Positions 1 to 7,661 of a stretch of DNA of 36,959 nucleotides are shown piece by piece. How positions within the stretch are numbered: the stretch's first letter is position 1; each line of letters opens with the position of its first letter. This stretch comes from Gemmatimonadaceae bacterium. Lineage in GTDB: Bacteria > Latescibacterota > UBA2968 > UBA8231. The stretch lies in contig PBSR01000187.1 of assembly GCA_002726335.1 (NCBI GenBank), forward strand, positions 1 through 36,959, in the 5' to 3' direction. The translations under genes were made by a program, and so were the position numbers. The notes under the pieces were generated by a model. It saw only the letters and a list, made by a program, of their open reading frames with translations. It searched no databases and had not been told where the DNA came from.

Positions 1-43
1 AAGCGAGGCGGGCCGTTTCTGATGAGGCGTTCTAGGTGAGTCC

Positions 44-1099
44 CTACTCGACGTCCCAGCGTTCGAGGATATCGTCGCGGATTTCGCGGCGCAGAAGAGG
101 CTGCAGCCGATCCTGCGCGGTGAGACGCACATCGGTGTGATCCTCGTTGTAGGCCAGTTCGGTCAGCAGCGAACGATCGGCTCCCGGGTGCCTGGCGACG
201 GCGAGGATGACGGCGGGGTCGGTATCTCTGGCCAGACGTTCCAGCGTCTCCAGGGGCGTATTCGGGTGCCGGGCGGTCAGGCGTCGCACCTCGGGATCAA
301 GATCGCCGGAAAGGACTGAAAGCACACCCAGCGGCGTATTGATGTTGACACACACGGCGCGCCGGATGGCCACGCTGCTGTCAGCAGCCATGGAGGCGAG
401 CACCGGGATCGGCAGATTCCGGTGCTGCAGAGCCGCGATCCGTACGGGTCGTTTGACATCAGAACTCAACTGTGTCAGCACGCGACCTGGTGTATCCAGG
501 TTGGCCGCCAGTTTCCAGCGGATCATTTCGTCCGGATCGGCGGCCAGGGTATCGAATAGCGTCGGCGGCAGTTGCTTGTTCTCCACCAGGGCGAGCCGGA
601 CGAGGACATTCGGATCGCGGGCAAGCTTTGCGGCAAGATCGGTGACGATCTGACGCGTAGTCGACGATGCGAGTGGATCCCAGACAAGAGCCATGGCCGC
701 GCCGGTGCGCACGGTCGGGTCTGCGTCCCCTGCCAGGTAGATGCGGGACCCGAGCGGCGTGTACGGGTTGGCTGCCACGTAGAAGCGGACCCCTCGATCC
801 TCATCGTCGGCCAGCAGAGCCAGCTCCCGTGGATTGGTGCTGGTGTTGGCGCGGTGTTTCTGTTCGCGGTCGACGGTCTGCTCGGTGCGCAACAGCTTGC
901 TGGCCCCCCACCCGTCAAGCTTGCGCAGATGTGCGCGCAACCAGGTTTCGACCGTAGGCTCCACACCCTCTGTCCGGCGCCGCTGCTCCTCCTCGGCCGC
1001 CGTCGACGGACCCGACCAGCTGCACATCAGGATGAGCGCGAGGCCTGCAGTGCAGTTGATCCGGGAGGTTGTCGTCATCATCTCAATCACGGGGAGCAT
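44..1099 (-). CDS. Secreted LRV/HEAT-like repeat protein
   Basis: No enzymatic motif is visible. The product (about 351 residues) starts with a hydrophobic signal segment (AGLALILMCSW, then a possible cleavage after STA), so it is probably exported. From about residue 70 to the end it is built of repeats of about 24 residues with the pattern LA-x-D-x-D-P-x-VR-x-x-(A)-x-N-x-x-TP-x-x-x-L, for example LARDTDPAVILAVARHP and LAADPDEMIRWKLAANLDTP. That is the pattern of leucine-rich-repeat-variant/HEAT-like solenoids, usually protein-binding scaffolds. The open frame extends upstream to 1342, but that stretch lies inside hprK and has no signal peptide, so I start at ATG 1099; ATG 1081 is an alternative. 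It is the last gene of the long minus-strand train, 79 bases after hprK. Partner unknown. Confidence 0.75.
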   Translation of the reverse strand: MLPVIEMMTTTSRINCTAGLALILMCSWSGPSTAAEEEQRRRTEGVEPTVETWLRAHLRKLDGWGASKLLRTEQTVDREQKHRANTSTNPRELALLADDEDRGVRFYVAANPYTPLGSRIYLAGDADPTVRTGAAMALVWDPLASSTTRQIVTDLAAKLARDPNVLVRLALVENKQLPPTLFDTLAADPDEMIRWKLAANLDTPGRVLTQLSSDVKRPVRIAALQHRNLPIPVLASMAADSSVAIRRAVCVNINTPLGVLSVLSGDLDPEVRRLTARHPNTPLETLERLARDTDPAVILAVARHPGADRSLLTELAYNEDHTDVRLTAQDRLQPLLRREIRDDILERWDVE

Positions 1100-1178
1100 A
1101 TTCAAGGGGGGAGGGATTGCCTCTTCCTTACTATCGACAGACCGCCGATTCTCTTGAATCACCCCGGTCAGTGGTCTT

Positions 1179-2180
1179 TTAGCCAGCAGGTGGCCGCATG
1201 CGACGGAGGAGTCTTCGGTTGAATTCCTGCGCCGCATGGTAGCCGTCGATCCTGAGCAGGTAATTGAAGGCGATCGTCTCGGCGATAACGGTGATATTCT
1301 TCCCCGGGAAGATGGGTACCGTGATCTCCTGGATTTCGACACCGAGGATCGTCTTCACCCGATCTTCGAGGCCGACGCGGTCGTAGGCAAAGTCCCTGTC
1401 CCAGTCCACGAGCGTGACGACGACTTCGACGCGCTTCTGCTTCCTTGTGCCGCCGATGCCGAACAGTCGCTTCACGTCGACAATGCCGATACCACGAATC
1501 TCGATGTGATCCTGCAGGGCGGGTGGCGGCCGGCCCATGAGCAATCCGTGGGATTGCCGCGTGAGGATCACCGTGTCGTCGGCTACCAGGCGGTGACCAC
1601 GCTCCACGAGGTCAAGTCCGACCTCGCTCTTGCCGATGGCGCTGCGACCGGTGACGAGCAGCCCGACACCGTGTACGTCTACGAGTGTTCCGTGGATGGT
1701 AACATATGGGGCAAAGACGTCGTCGAGATAGAAGTGGAGAAGGTGCGTGAATCTGGTCGTGTCGAACTCGGACCGAAGCAGAGGGATGCGGTACTTGTCG
1801 GCCATACGGCGGAGTTCGGGCAACAACCGCCCGCTCCCGGTGACGATGATACAGGGCATTTCAAACTGGTAGATGATCTCCAGGGCTTCGCACCGATGTT
1901 CCGGGTCCAGGCTGCGCAGGTATTCCATCTCCTGATTGCCGAGAATCTGCACGAAGCTGTAAGTAAAAACCTCGACGAAGCCGGTAAGGGTCAGGCCCGG
2001 ACGGTGCACGTCGCTGCTGTTGATGGTCCGTCCGACGCCCTGCTCGCCGGCGACGAGGCGCAGACCGAGGCGACGACCGTACACCTTGAGGAGTTTCTCA
2101 ATCTTCAGTTCATCTTCCGTGGTGGAGACATCGCTGCGGTGCGGCTTGTCGTCAGTTCGACGTGCCCCGGGTTCGCTCAT
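1179..2180 (-). CDS. hprK: HPr kinase/phosphorylase
   Basis: HprK phosphorylates and dephosphorylates Ser46 of HPr (or Crh/NPr relatives), linking carbon supply to regulation in the cytoplasm. Seen here, in a numbering that includes the four residues before the chosen start: an N-terminal DRTGG-like domain (about 30-160), the HG motif with the presumed catalytic His (H168), a Walker A GRSAIGKS (182-189), the following D-D pair (VADDTV) and the HprK signature IRGIGIVDVKRLFG (232-245). Length is normal for the family. The frame can begin at GTG 2192, giving a GTGA overlap with rsgA, but a purine-rich GAGAGGGGG lies about 11 bases before ATG 2180, so I prefer that start. No HPr, EI or EII gene is in the window, so its partner is unseen. 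Confidence 0.93.
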   Translation of the reverse strand: MSEPGARRTDDKPHRSDVSTTEDELKIEKLLKVYGRRLGLRLVAGEQGVGRTINSSDVHRPGLTLTGFVEVFTYSFVQILGNQEMEYLRSLDPEHRCEALEIIYQFEMPCIIVTGSGRLLPELRRMADKYRIPLLRSEFDTTRFTHLLHFYLDDVFAPYVTIHGTLVDVHGVGLLVTGRSAIGKSEVGLDLVERGHRLVADDTVILTRQSHGLLMGRPPPALQDHIEIRGIGIVDVKRLFGIGGTRKQKRVEVVVTLVDWDRDFAYDRVGLEDRVKTILGVEIQEITVPIFPGKNITVIAETIAFNYLLRIDGYHAAQEFNRRLLRRMRPPAG

Positions 2181-2188
2181 TTTTCCAG

Positions 2189-3136
2189 TCACCCCCTCTC
2201 AGGGTCGGCAAAGTCGGTTCCCGCATGGATACGGACCAGGGATTCGTACCGCGACGCCGCGATGCGGCCATCATCAACGGCCTCGCGAATGCGGCAGCCC
2301 GGCTCGTGCAGATGCGAGCAGTCTCTGAACTGGCAGTTCCCCGTCAGATCTGCCATTTCCGGAAAGTACTCCACCAGTTCACCGGCGGGTATGCCCCAGG
2401 GCTGCAGCTGCTTCACGCCAGGCGTATCGGCCACGTAGCCCCCCTCTCGAAGCCTGTGCAGCGAGCTGCTCGTGGTCGTGTGTCGGCCTCGATCGTGATG
2501 GCGCATCAGGCCCTGCGTGCGCAGGGCCAGGTCGGGTTCAACGGCGTTCAGGATCGAAGACTTGCCGGTGCCGGATGGTCCCACGAGGACGGACAACCCA
2601 TCGTGGAACCGGCTGACGAGTCCCGACATGCCGGCCCCACTGGCGGCACTGGTCTCGATGACTTCGTATCCGAGGTCCCGATAGAGAGTGGCTGTCTCCT
2701 GTCGGTCCTCGTCCTCGTCCAGATCGATCTTGTTGATGCACACCACAACCCCCTCAACTCCCCCGCTGGCGGCGATCACCAGGGCACGGTCGACGAAGCT
2801 TGGACGCAGGGCCGGCTGACGGGCGGCAACGACGATGAAGAACCGATCGACGTTTGCCACCATCACCTGCTGGGCCAGGCGCGCGCCACTGGCGACTCTG
2901 GAGATGGTGTTTCGGCGGGGGTGGATCTCCTCGATGACGCCGCGCCCCTCTTCGGTAGGCTGCCAGTCAACATGATCTCCGGCAACGATCTGGGCGGCAG
3001 CACGACGGGGGCCGGCCTTCACCTTGCCGCGCAGCTGACAGAGATGACCACCATCCCGGGGCACGACCCCACCCCGGTGATCCCTGTCGCCGACGAGGAC
3101 CTCCCAGCCGGACACGCGCAGGACGAGACCGTTCAC
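2189..3136 (-). CDS. rsgA: Ribosome small-subunit-dependent GTPase RsgA
   Basis: RsgA (YjeQ) is a circularly permuted GTPase that helps late maturation of the 30S subunit. The motif order is diagnostic: an OB-fold N-terminus, G4 NKID (135-138), then G1 GPSGTGKSS (186-194), the Thr-rich G2 (around 220) and G3 DTPG (237-240), followed by the zinc-binding C-terminal domain with C268, C273, H275 and C281. Length (315) is typical. The start is GTG. It lies 6 bases after the metallophosphatase gene and its stop touches the possible GTG start of hprK, so these genes are very probably cotranscribed. Confidence 0.95.
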   Translation of the reverse strand: MNGLVLRVSGWEVLVGDRDHRGGVVPRDGGHLCQLRGKVKAGPRRAAAQIVAGDHVDWQPTEEGRGVIEEIHPRRNTISRVASGARLAQQVMVANVDRFFIVVAARQPALRPSFVDRALVIAASGGVEGVVVCINKIDLDEDEDRQETATLYRDLGYEVIETSAASGAGMSGLVSRFHDGLSVLVGPSGTGKSSILNAVEPDLALRTQGLMRHHDRGRHTTTSSSLHRLREGGYVADTPGVKQLQPWGIPAGELVEYFPEMADLTGNCQFRDCSHLHEPGCRIREAVDDGRIAASRYESLVRIHAGTDFADPERG

Positions 3137-3142
3137 CGCATC

Positions 3143-3865
3143 CTATTCGCCTCGGGCCAGGCGCTCGGCCACATACGATGGCCAGCCCAGGGCGAGGATC
3201 TTCTCCTGTGTTCGAGAGACTGCATACTCGACGCGCTGCAGGGCCACATGGTCGTTGTCGATATCCCAGAGGGCGAAACTGGAACGAGGGTCTCCGTCAC
3301 GTGGTTGACCCACACTGCCGGCATTGACCAGATAGTGGTGTCTGCCGATGGCGACCTCAGACGAGGTCAGGGGCACGGAGGCGGTGTCCATACGGCAGTA
3401 GATGCCCGGATAGTGCGTGTGGCCGACGAAGGCGATTCGTGCCGCCAATCCGGAGAGGCACCAGTCGACGTGCTCGAAGAGATAGAGAGACTGCCAATCC
3501 TCCGGCTCGAGAGGGTTTGCGTGCGTGAACACTGCATTCGCCTCCGTGTAGCGGAACTCGAAGCTGTTCAGGTACGCCAGTTCCTGTTCCCCCACCATGG
3601 TGCGTGACCCCAGAAGCGTCTCTCGTGCCATGGAGTTGAGTTCGTGGATCCGCTCCGGGTCGAGCAGAGCCTGGTCATGGTTGCCCAGAACGCAGATGCC
3701 TTCGACCTCTCGAATGCGGTAGATACAGGCCACCGGATCAGGGCCATAGCCGACGACGTCGCCCAGTACGATGATGCGATCCACGTCGTGACGATCGATG
3801 GCGATGAGCACGGACTCGAGAGCTTCGAGATTGCCGTGTACATCAGAAAGGATCGCGACGCGCAT
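3143..3865 (-). CDS. YfcE/MJ0936-like metallophosphoesterase
   Basis: This is a calcineurin-fold phosphatase or phosphodiesterase of about 240 residues. The metal-binding series is complete: SDVHGN near the N-terminus, GDVVGYGPDP, GNHD, a His in FTHANP and GHTH. The family's substrates are diverse and cannot be read from sequence. The open frame extends upstream to 4066, but those 67 residues are a Trp/Cys/Lys-rich readout of the repeat tail of the PilZ gene, so ATG 3865 (MRVAILSDVHG) is the true start. If the PilZ frameshift is corrected, the PilZ stop lies two bases before this ATG. It lies between the PilZ gene and rsgA in one operon. Confidence 0.88.
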   Translation of the reverse strand: MRVAILSDVHGNLEALESVLIAIDRHDVDRIIVLGDVVGYGPDPVACIYRIREVEGICVLGNHDQALLDPERIHELNSMARETLLGSRTMVGEQELAYLNSFEFRYTEANAVFTHANPLEPEDWQSLYLFEHVDWCLSGLAARIAFVGHTHYPGIYCRMDTASVPLTSSEVAIGRHHYLVNAGSVGQPRDGDPRSSFALWDIDNDHVALQRVEYAVSRTQEKILALGWPSYVAERLARGE

Positions 3866-4925
3866 GACTATTCGGCCGAGTTTCCGGCGTTCTTGGAGCG
3901 TTTCCTCGCGCGTGCTGGTGCCTTGTCGTCGGCTTTCTTTCCGGCACGGGCCTTCTTTGCACCAGCGGCTTTCTTTGCACCAGCGGCTTTCTTTGCACCA
4001 ACGGCTTTCTTTCCGCCAACGGCCTTCTTGCCCCCCCCACCTTTTCTCGTTTGCCTGCCTCAGCACGCTCCGACTCCTCGTAGACGGTTCGGATCAACTG
4101 TTTGCGCAGATCGCCGTCGTAGGGCAGGAAACGGACGTGGAGAATCACCTGGTGCTGTTCCTCCATCCGTTCGACGTCGAGAACTCCCCCACGGATGGCC
4201 GACAGGTCAATCGGCGACCCGCCTTCACCCGGTGAGAATGCCAGATAGTCACCATCGTGGAACTGGTCCTTGTCTCCCGCCAGCAGGGCCAGGCCGCCGG
4301 CGCTCAGATCCTGTACTCTCGTGCTCTCGACACGGTTCTCGGCAACCAGTCCGTCGAGGGCCTGCATGAACTTTTCATCCGTCTCGTCATAGCTGGCCTT
4401 CAGCTCTTCATCGATGGCCTCTTTGGTGATGCATGTGACGTTGAGCTCAAAGGCACAGGGAGCGCGCTCGAACTGCCTTCGGTTCTGCCCGTCCCAGGGG
4501 CGCGACGTGCGGACGAGTTTGGCGCGTGCCTTCTCGAGATGGACCATTTCGTCATCGTCGATCCAGTTTCGATCCAGAGCCTGGTCGATGAGGCTCTCGT
4601 AGAGGCGAATCGAACCGAGCATCTGGGACGGACGCTGCACTCTTGCCCGGCGCCCGATCGTCCCGATCAACTGCGTCTCGAAGGCTGAGAGGCCTTTCAC
4701 TTTGGCAACCTTCTCGTAGGTCACCCACGACGATCTCTGTACTTGCCGTTTTTCCCGGAGGCGGGCAAGAACCCTGAACACCACCATGACCAGTCCGATG
4801 CCGACAATCGTGGCAAACAGACCATAGACGTAGCGCATGTCGGGCCCGGCGAACGGCAGGTACGCGGCCAGCGTGGGAACAAGAAAGGAAGGAGCAGGTA
4901 GCAGGGCCATGATGGCCTCACTCAT
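3843..4925 (-). CDS. Membrane-anchored PilZ (c-di-GMP receptor-like) protein with basic repeat tail; frameshift at G8
   Basis: This is a predicted c-di-GMP effector. A short N-terminal region is followed by one membrane segment (about residues 31-50, YVYGLFATIVGIGLVMVVF) and a helical linker. A PilZ domain starts at RRQFERAP (about 148-155), which carries the RxxxR ligand motif, and continues to DLSAGGLAL (DxSxxG motif, about residue 203). After residue 290 the frame as written reads a QRKPLV repeat tail ending at 3843 and overlaps the next gene by 23 bases. Adding one G to the G8 run at 4031-4038 instead gives a GAKKAA-type Lys/Ala tail ending at TAG 3868, two bases before the phosphatase ATG. 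I think the latter is the genuine product. The start overlaps the stop of prs paralogue A (ATGA). Confidence 0.82.
   Translation of the reverse strand: MSEAIMALLPAPSFLVPTLAAYLPFAGPDMRYVYGLFATIVGIGLVMVVFRVLARLREKRQVQRSSWVTYEKVAKVKGLSAFETQLIGTIGRRARVQRPSQMLGSIRLYESLIDQALDRNWIDDDEMVHLEKARAKLVRTSRPWDGQNRRQFERAPCAFELNVTCITKEAIDEELKASYDETDEKFMQALDGLVAENRVESTRVQDLSAGGLALLAGDKDQFHDGDYLAFSPGEGGSPIDLSAIRGGVLDVERMEEQHQVILHVRFLPYDGDLRKQLIRTVYEESERAEAGKREKVGGARRPLAERKPLVQRKPLVQRKPLVQRRPVPERKPTTRHQHARGNAPRTPETRPNSHARRDPF
3931..4029 (-). repeat. 18-bp tandem repeats encoding the basic tail of the PilZ protein
   Basis: About five to six imperfect copies of an 18-base unit, on the coding strand roughly ggtgcaaagaaagccgct, lie at the 3' end of the PilZ gene. 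The KKA frame reads them as hexapeptides (GAKKAA), like the Lys/Ala-rich tails of histone H1-like and AlgP-type proteins. The frame as written reads QRKPLV. Copies near the middle are almost identical, so the array can expand and contract. Confidence 0.85.
4031..4038 (-). other. G8 homopolymer (C8 on plus strand), probable frameshift site in the PilZ gene
   Basis: Eight consecutive C on the plus strand. One extra G on the coding strand moves the reading frame from the Arg/Pro-rich tail into the Lys/Ala-rich tail. It may be a sequencing or assembly indel, or a slippage site. Confidence 0.7.
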
Positions 4926-5860
4926 CTGAAGAGGGCGCTGATCGAGGTCTCTTGGTGAATCGCCTGGATGGCGTCGGCAAACAGCTCGGCCACGGAGACG
5001 ACGCTGAAACGCTCGTCGCCGCCAGCGTGGGCACTCTGGGGGATTGTGTCGGTGACGACGAGAGACTCGAGTTCTGAATCGGTGATACGGGCACCGGCAC
5101 CCGGAGCCAGGGTGCCGTGAACGCAGCCGGCGTGGACTGAGCGGGCCCCCCGGGCCAGAACGGCGGCGGCAGCATCGAGGGTCGATTCTCCGGTGATGAT
5201 CTCGTCATCGAGGATCAGAACATCCCGGTCTTCCACCGATCCGATCACACCGTGCACTCGCAGTTCTCCCTCCGGCGACAGCCGGTTGTCGACGACGACG
5301 AGGGGCAGCCCCAACTGTCGGGCGTAGGCCTCGGTCACTTTCGCCCGGCTGATATCGGGGGCCGCCGCGACACAGTGCGACAGGTCCAGGCGATCTGAGA
5401 AATGCTGACAGATTGCCGGCACGCCGCTGAGCTGGTCCACTGGAATGCGGCAGAAACCGACAACCTGAGGACTGTGCAGTGTCATCGTCAGGATGCGGTG
5501 CGCGCCGGCTTCCACGAGCAGGTCAGCCACCAGCCTCGCTGCCACCGAGATACGTGGTTCGTCCTTGCTGTCTGCCAGAGCGTAGGGGTAGTAGGGCAGC
5601 ACTGCCGTGATTCGTCCCGCGGAGGCATACTTGAGGGCGTCCAGGGCGATCAGCAATTCCATCAGGTGGTCATTGACAGGCGTGCACGAGGTCTGGATTA
5701 GGAATACATCGCACCCACGTACATTCTCGCAGATCTTGACCTTCACGTTCTCGTTGCTGAACGAGAGGAATTCGATCGCTCCTGCCTCGACGCCCAAGGA
5801 CTGACAGATCCCAGCAGCCAGCGCCGGATTGCTGTTGCCGGCAAATACCTTGAGCCTCAT
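4922..5860 (-). CDS. PRPP synthetase paralogue A, probably catalytically degenerate
   Basis: This is a full-length homologue of ribose-phosphate pyrophosphokinase (about 312 residues), with the N-terminal FAGNSNP, ENVRGCDVFLIQ, the [11 protein letters not shown] strand, a TLH metal His and a PRPP-binding-like loop LDDEIITGES (about 217-226). Key active-site residues are altered. The ATP-binding RQD-(K/R)-K segment reads LADSK (about 95-99). The catalytic flexible loop, K-x-R in active enzymes, reads DNRL (191-194). It may be a regulatory subunit, as mammalian PRPP-synthetase-associated proteins are. Start chosen at ATG 5860 because family members begin just before this point; GTG 5869 is possible. 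Its stop overlaps the PilZ start (ATGA). Confidence 0.85.
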   Translation of the reverse strand: MRLKVFAGNSNPALAAGICQSLGVEAGAIEFLSFSNENVKVKICENVRGCDVFLIQTSCTPVNDHLMELLIALDALKYASAGRITAVLPYYPYALADSKDEPRISVAARLVADLLVEAGAHRILTMTLHSPQVVGFCRIPVDQLSGVPAICQHFSDRLDLSHCVAAAPDISRAKVTEAYARQLGLPLVVVDNRLSPEGELRVHGVIGSVEDRDVLILDDEIITGESTLDAAAAVLARGARSVHAGCVHGTLAPGAGARITDSELESLVVTDTIPQSAHAGGDERFSVVSVAELFADAIQAIHQETSISALFR

Positions 5861-5881
5861 CTCACCCACGCCGCAGGGCCT

Positions 5882-6553
5882 CTACAGCATCACGCCGAGT
5901 TGCTCCCGGGCCCGTTGGGCAACGGGCGTCAGGGCATGCTGTCGTGTGATCCGTTCCAGAGCCTCCCGTCGCTGCCCCACATCGCCCAACTGCGCGTAGC
6001 AGCGTGCTGCCTGCATGAGCGCCAGGGCGGAGGGTGGACTGTCGGGGTGTTCGTCGGCATAGCGGATGTAGTCCCGCGCCGCGCCCTCCAGATCTCCCTG
6101 GGCTTCACGGCAGGCTGCCAATCCGGTTTGCGCGGCGTAGACGAGGGCGTCGAGATCGCCATGAGCATCGAGGTATTGGTTGTACAGACGCTGGGCGTCT
6201 GCGTACCGTCCCAGGGCGAAGTATCGGTTCCCGAGCAGAATCATGCCCTGGGCGGCCGCCGGTGTGCCCGCCAAGTCATCGACGAGTTGCTGACCGATGC
6301 GGATTACCTGATCCACCTGCCCTGAGCGGTCGGCTATGGTCGCCTCGAACAGCAAGGTGGCGGCCCGCTCGCGTGCTTCGGCTCTCTGGGTCTGCATGAA
6401 AGAGGCGATGGCGATGACGGCGACGATGGCCACGGCGCCGCCGATGAACAGCTGCGATCGTTCCTTGAGATACTCGATGGCGCGAAGGATCCACTCGAGG
6501 AACTCATCCTCCTCCAATTCTGCCTTCGTCGCTCGCTGATTCCGCTCCTGCAT
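5882..6553 (-). CDS. YfgM-like membrane-anchored TPR protein
   Basis: The 223-residue product has a charged cytoplasmic N-terminus, one membrane segment (about 36-53, LFIGGAVAIVAVIAIASF) and a TPR-like helical-repeat domain outside the membrane (about 60-220, with units such as GNRYFALGRYADAQRLYNQYL). This layout matches YfgM/TPR_21 proteins, which associate with the SecYEG translocon and periplasmic chaperones. A strong ribosome-binding site precedes ATG 6553. Detailed function here is inferred from architecture only. Confidence 0.75.
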   Translation of the reverse strand: MQERNQRATKAELEEDEFLEWILRAIEYLKERSQLFIGGAVAIVAVIAIASFMQTQRAEARERAATLLFEATIADRSGQVDQVIRIGQQLVDDLAGTPAAAQGMILLGNRYFALGRYADAQRLYNQYLDAHGDLDALVYAAQTGLAACREAQGDLEGAARDYIRYADEHPDSPPSALALMQAARCYAQLGDVGQRREALERITRQHALTPVAQRAREQLGVML

Positions 6554-6562
6554 GGAGCTCTG

Positions 6563-6570
6563 CCTCCTTT
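6563..6570 (-). promoter_or_regulatory. Strong ribosome-binding site of the YfgM-like gene
   Basis: AAAGGAGG on the minus strand, nine bases before ATG 6553. It is the best Shine-Dalgarno sequence in this gene train and fixes the start. Confidence 0.85.
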
Positions 6571-6600
6571 GGATGTCTCCCAGGTCGCTGCCTGTGATCT

Positions 6601-7125
6601 TTAGTAGGTGATGACGCTCTCGATGTGGCGGCCGTCAACTCTGGTTCTGCCCTCGAGGGCCGTCAACTCGACGAGGAAAGACAGGCCGACAACGGTAGCG
6701 CCGAGAGATTCCACGAGGGCGACGGCGGCGCCAGCCGTACCGCCGGTGGCAAGGACATCATCGACGATGACGACACGGTCGCCCTGGGACAGGGCGTCGC
6801 GGTGCAGTTCGATGGTGGCACTGCCGTATTCCAACTCGTACTCCTGTCTGGCAACCGCACACGGCAACTTGCCCGCCTTGCGCACCGGCAGAAAGCCGGC
6901 TCCCAATCGCAGGGCAACGGCGGGTCCCAGGACGAAGCCCCGTGCCTCGATACCGGCGACGAAGTCTACATCTTCCGCCACCCACGGTGTGGTCAGGGCG
7001 TCGATCGTGCCTTGCAGACCGGTGGGATCCTTCAGCAATGGAGTGATGTCGCGGAACACGATTCCCGCCTTCGGGAAATCGGCCACGTCACGTACGAGTG
7101 CGCGCAGGTGGTCGCTGTCGGTCAC
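6601..7125 (-). CDS. apt: Adenine phosphoribosyltransferase
   Basis: Apt salvages adenine: adenine + PRPP gives AMP + PPi, in the cytoplasm. The 174-residue length is typical. Seen: the family N-terminus DFPKAGIVFRDITPLL (16-31), GIEARGF (58-64), the PVRKAGKLP loop (80-88) and the PRPP-binding loop VVIVDDVLATGGTA (118-131). The start is GTG 7125, 18 bases after the acylphosphatase gene. It sits between two PRPP-synthetase paralogues, so supply and use of PRPP appear linked in one operon. Confidence 0.96.
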   Translation of the reverse strand: MTDSDHLRALVRDVADFPKAGIVFRDITPLLKDPTGLQGTIDALTTPWVAEDVDFVAGIEARGFVLGPAVALRLGAGFLPVRKAGKLPCAVARQEYELEYGSATIELHRDALSQGDRVVIVDDVLATGGTAGAAVALVESLGATVVGLSFLVELTALEGRTRVDGRHIESVITY

Positions 7126-7143
7126 GGCTGGTTTCGATCCCCT

Positions 7144-7446
7144 CTAGTGACGAATGTCGAAGTCGTCATATTCACCCGTCGGTGGTACTGGTGTGCTTGC
7201 CTGACACGAGAGCACGCGGCTCATGGGCGGTCCGTGATGCACGTGGCTGACGAATTCGTCAAGCGCTGCTGTGGGGCCTTCGGCGACGGTCTCTACCGCA
7301 CCATCTGGCAGGTTCCTGACGTATCCCGTCAAGCCGAGTGTGAGGGCCCGTTCTCGCGTGAACCAGCGGAAGCCGACCCCTTGAACACGGCCGTCCACAC
7401 GCACATGAACCTGTGCCCATTGCTGCCGCTCTTGGCTGTCATCCAC
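7144..7446 (-). CDS. acyP: Acylphosphatase
   Basis: This small enzyme hydrolyses acyl phosphates such as carbamoyl phosphate or 1,3-bisphosphoglycerate. The product of about 100 residues has the signature GRVQGVGFRWFT with catalytic Arg27 and the GYVRNLPDG segment with catalytic Asn45. The frame is open up to 7590 but overlaps the DUF5989 gene there, so the start must lie after 7461. GTG 7446 or TTG 7452 are the candidates, with a GGAGGTG just at this point. Start is uncertain; identity is not. Confidence 0.9.
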   Translation of the reverse strand: MDDSQERQQWAQVHVRVDGRVQGVGFRWFTRERALTLGLTGYVRNLPDGAVETVAEGPTAALDEFVSHVHHGPPMSRVLSCQASTPVPPTGEYDDFDIRH

Positions 7447-7460
7447 CTCCAAGATAGAGC

Positions 7461-7622
7461 CTAGAACAGGGCGTAGATGAAGGGAGCCACCGCCGAGCCC
7501 TGGCTCATGACGATGAGCGAGCCGAGGAGGAAGAAGGTGACGAAGATCGGGCCGAGCCACCACTTCTTCCGGACCCGCATGAAGGCCCACAACTCTCTGG
7601 CCAGATCAAGTTTACCTGCCAT
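7461..7622 (-). CDS. DUF5989-family small membrane protein
   Basis: This is a 53-residue protein: MAGKLDLARELWAFMR, then RKKWWLGPI, one hydrophobic helix (FVTFFLLGSLIVM) and the C-terminus SQGSAVAPFIYALF. The layout and the conserved ending match the DUF5989 family, small single-span proteins of unknown function. ATG 7622 is preceded by a purine-rich GGGAGAGAAGGAT. It lies between prs paralogue B and the acylphosphatase gene. Confidence 0.8.
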   Translation of the reverse strand: MAGKLDLARELWAFMRVRKKWWLGPIFVTFFLLGSLIVMSQGSAVAPFIYALF

Positions 7623-7661
7623 ATCCTTCTCTCCCACTCCCTCTCGCAATCATTGTTAATA

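Noticed and set aside
2162..3607. Long plus-strand open frame of 481 codons
   Set aside because: It is the mirror of rsgA and the phosphoesterase, both with complete motifs on the minus strand. GC-rich sequence gives such shadows.
3931..4029. CRISPR-like array
   Set aside because: The 18-base units are contiguous coding repeats without spacers.
3866..4066. N-terminal Trp/Cys/Lys-rich extension of the metallophosphoesterase
   Set aside because: It is the third frame of the repeat tail of the PilZ gene, and the family starts at MRVAILSDVHG.
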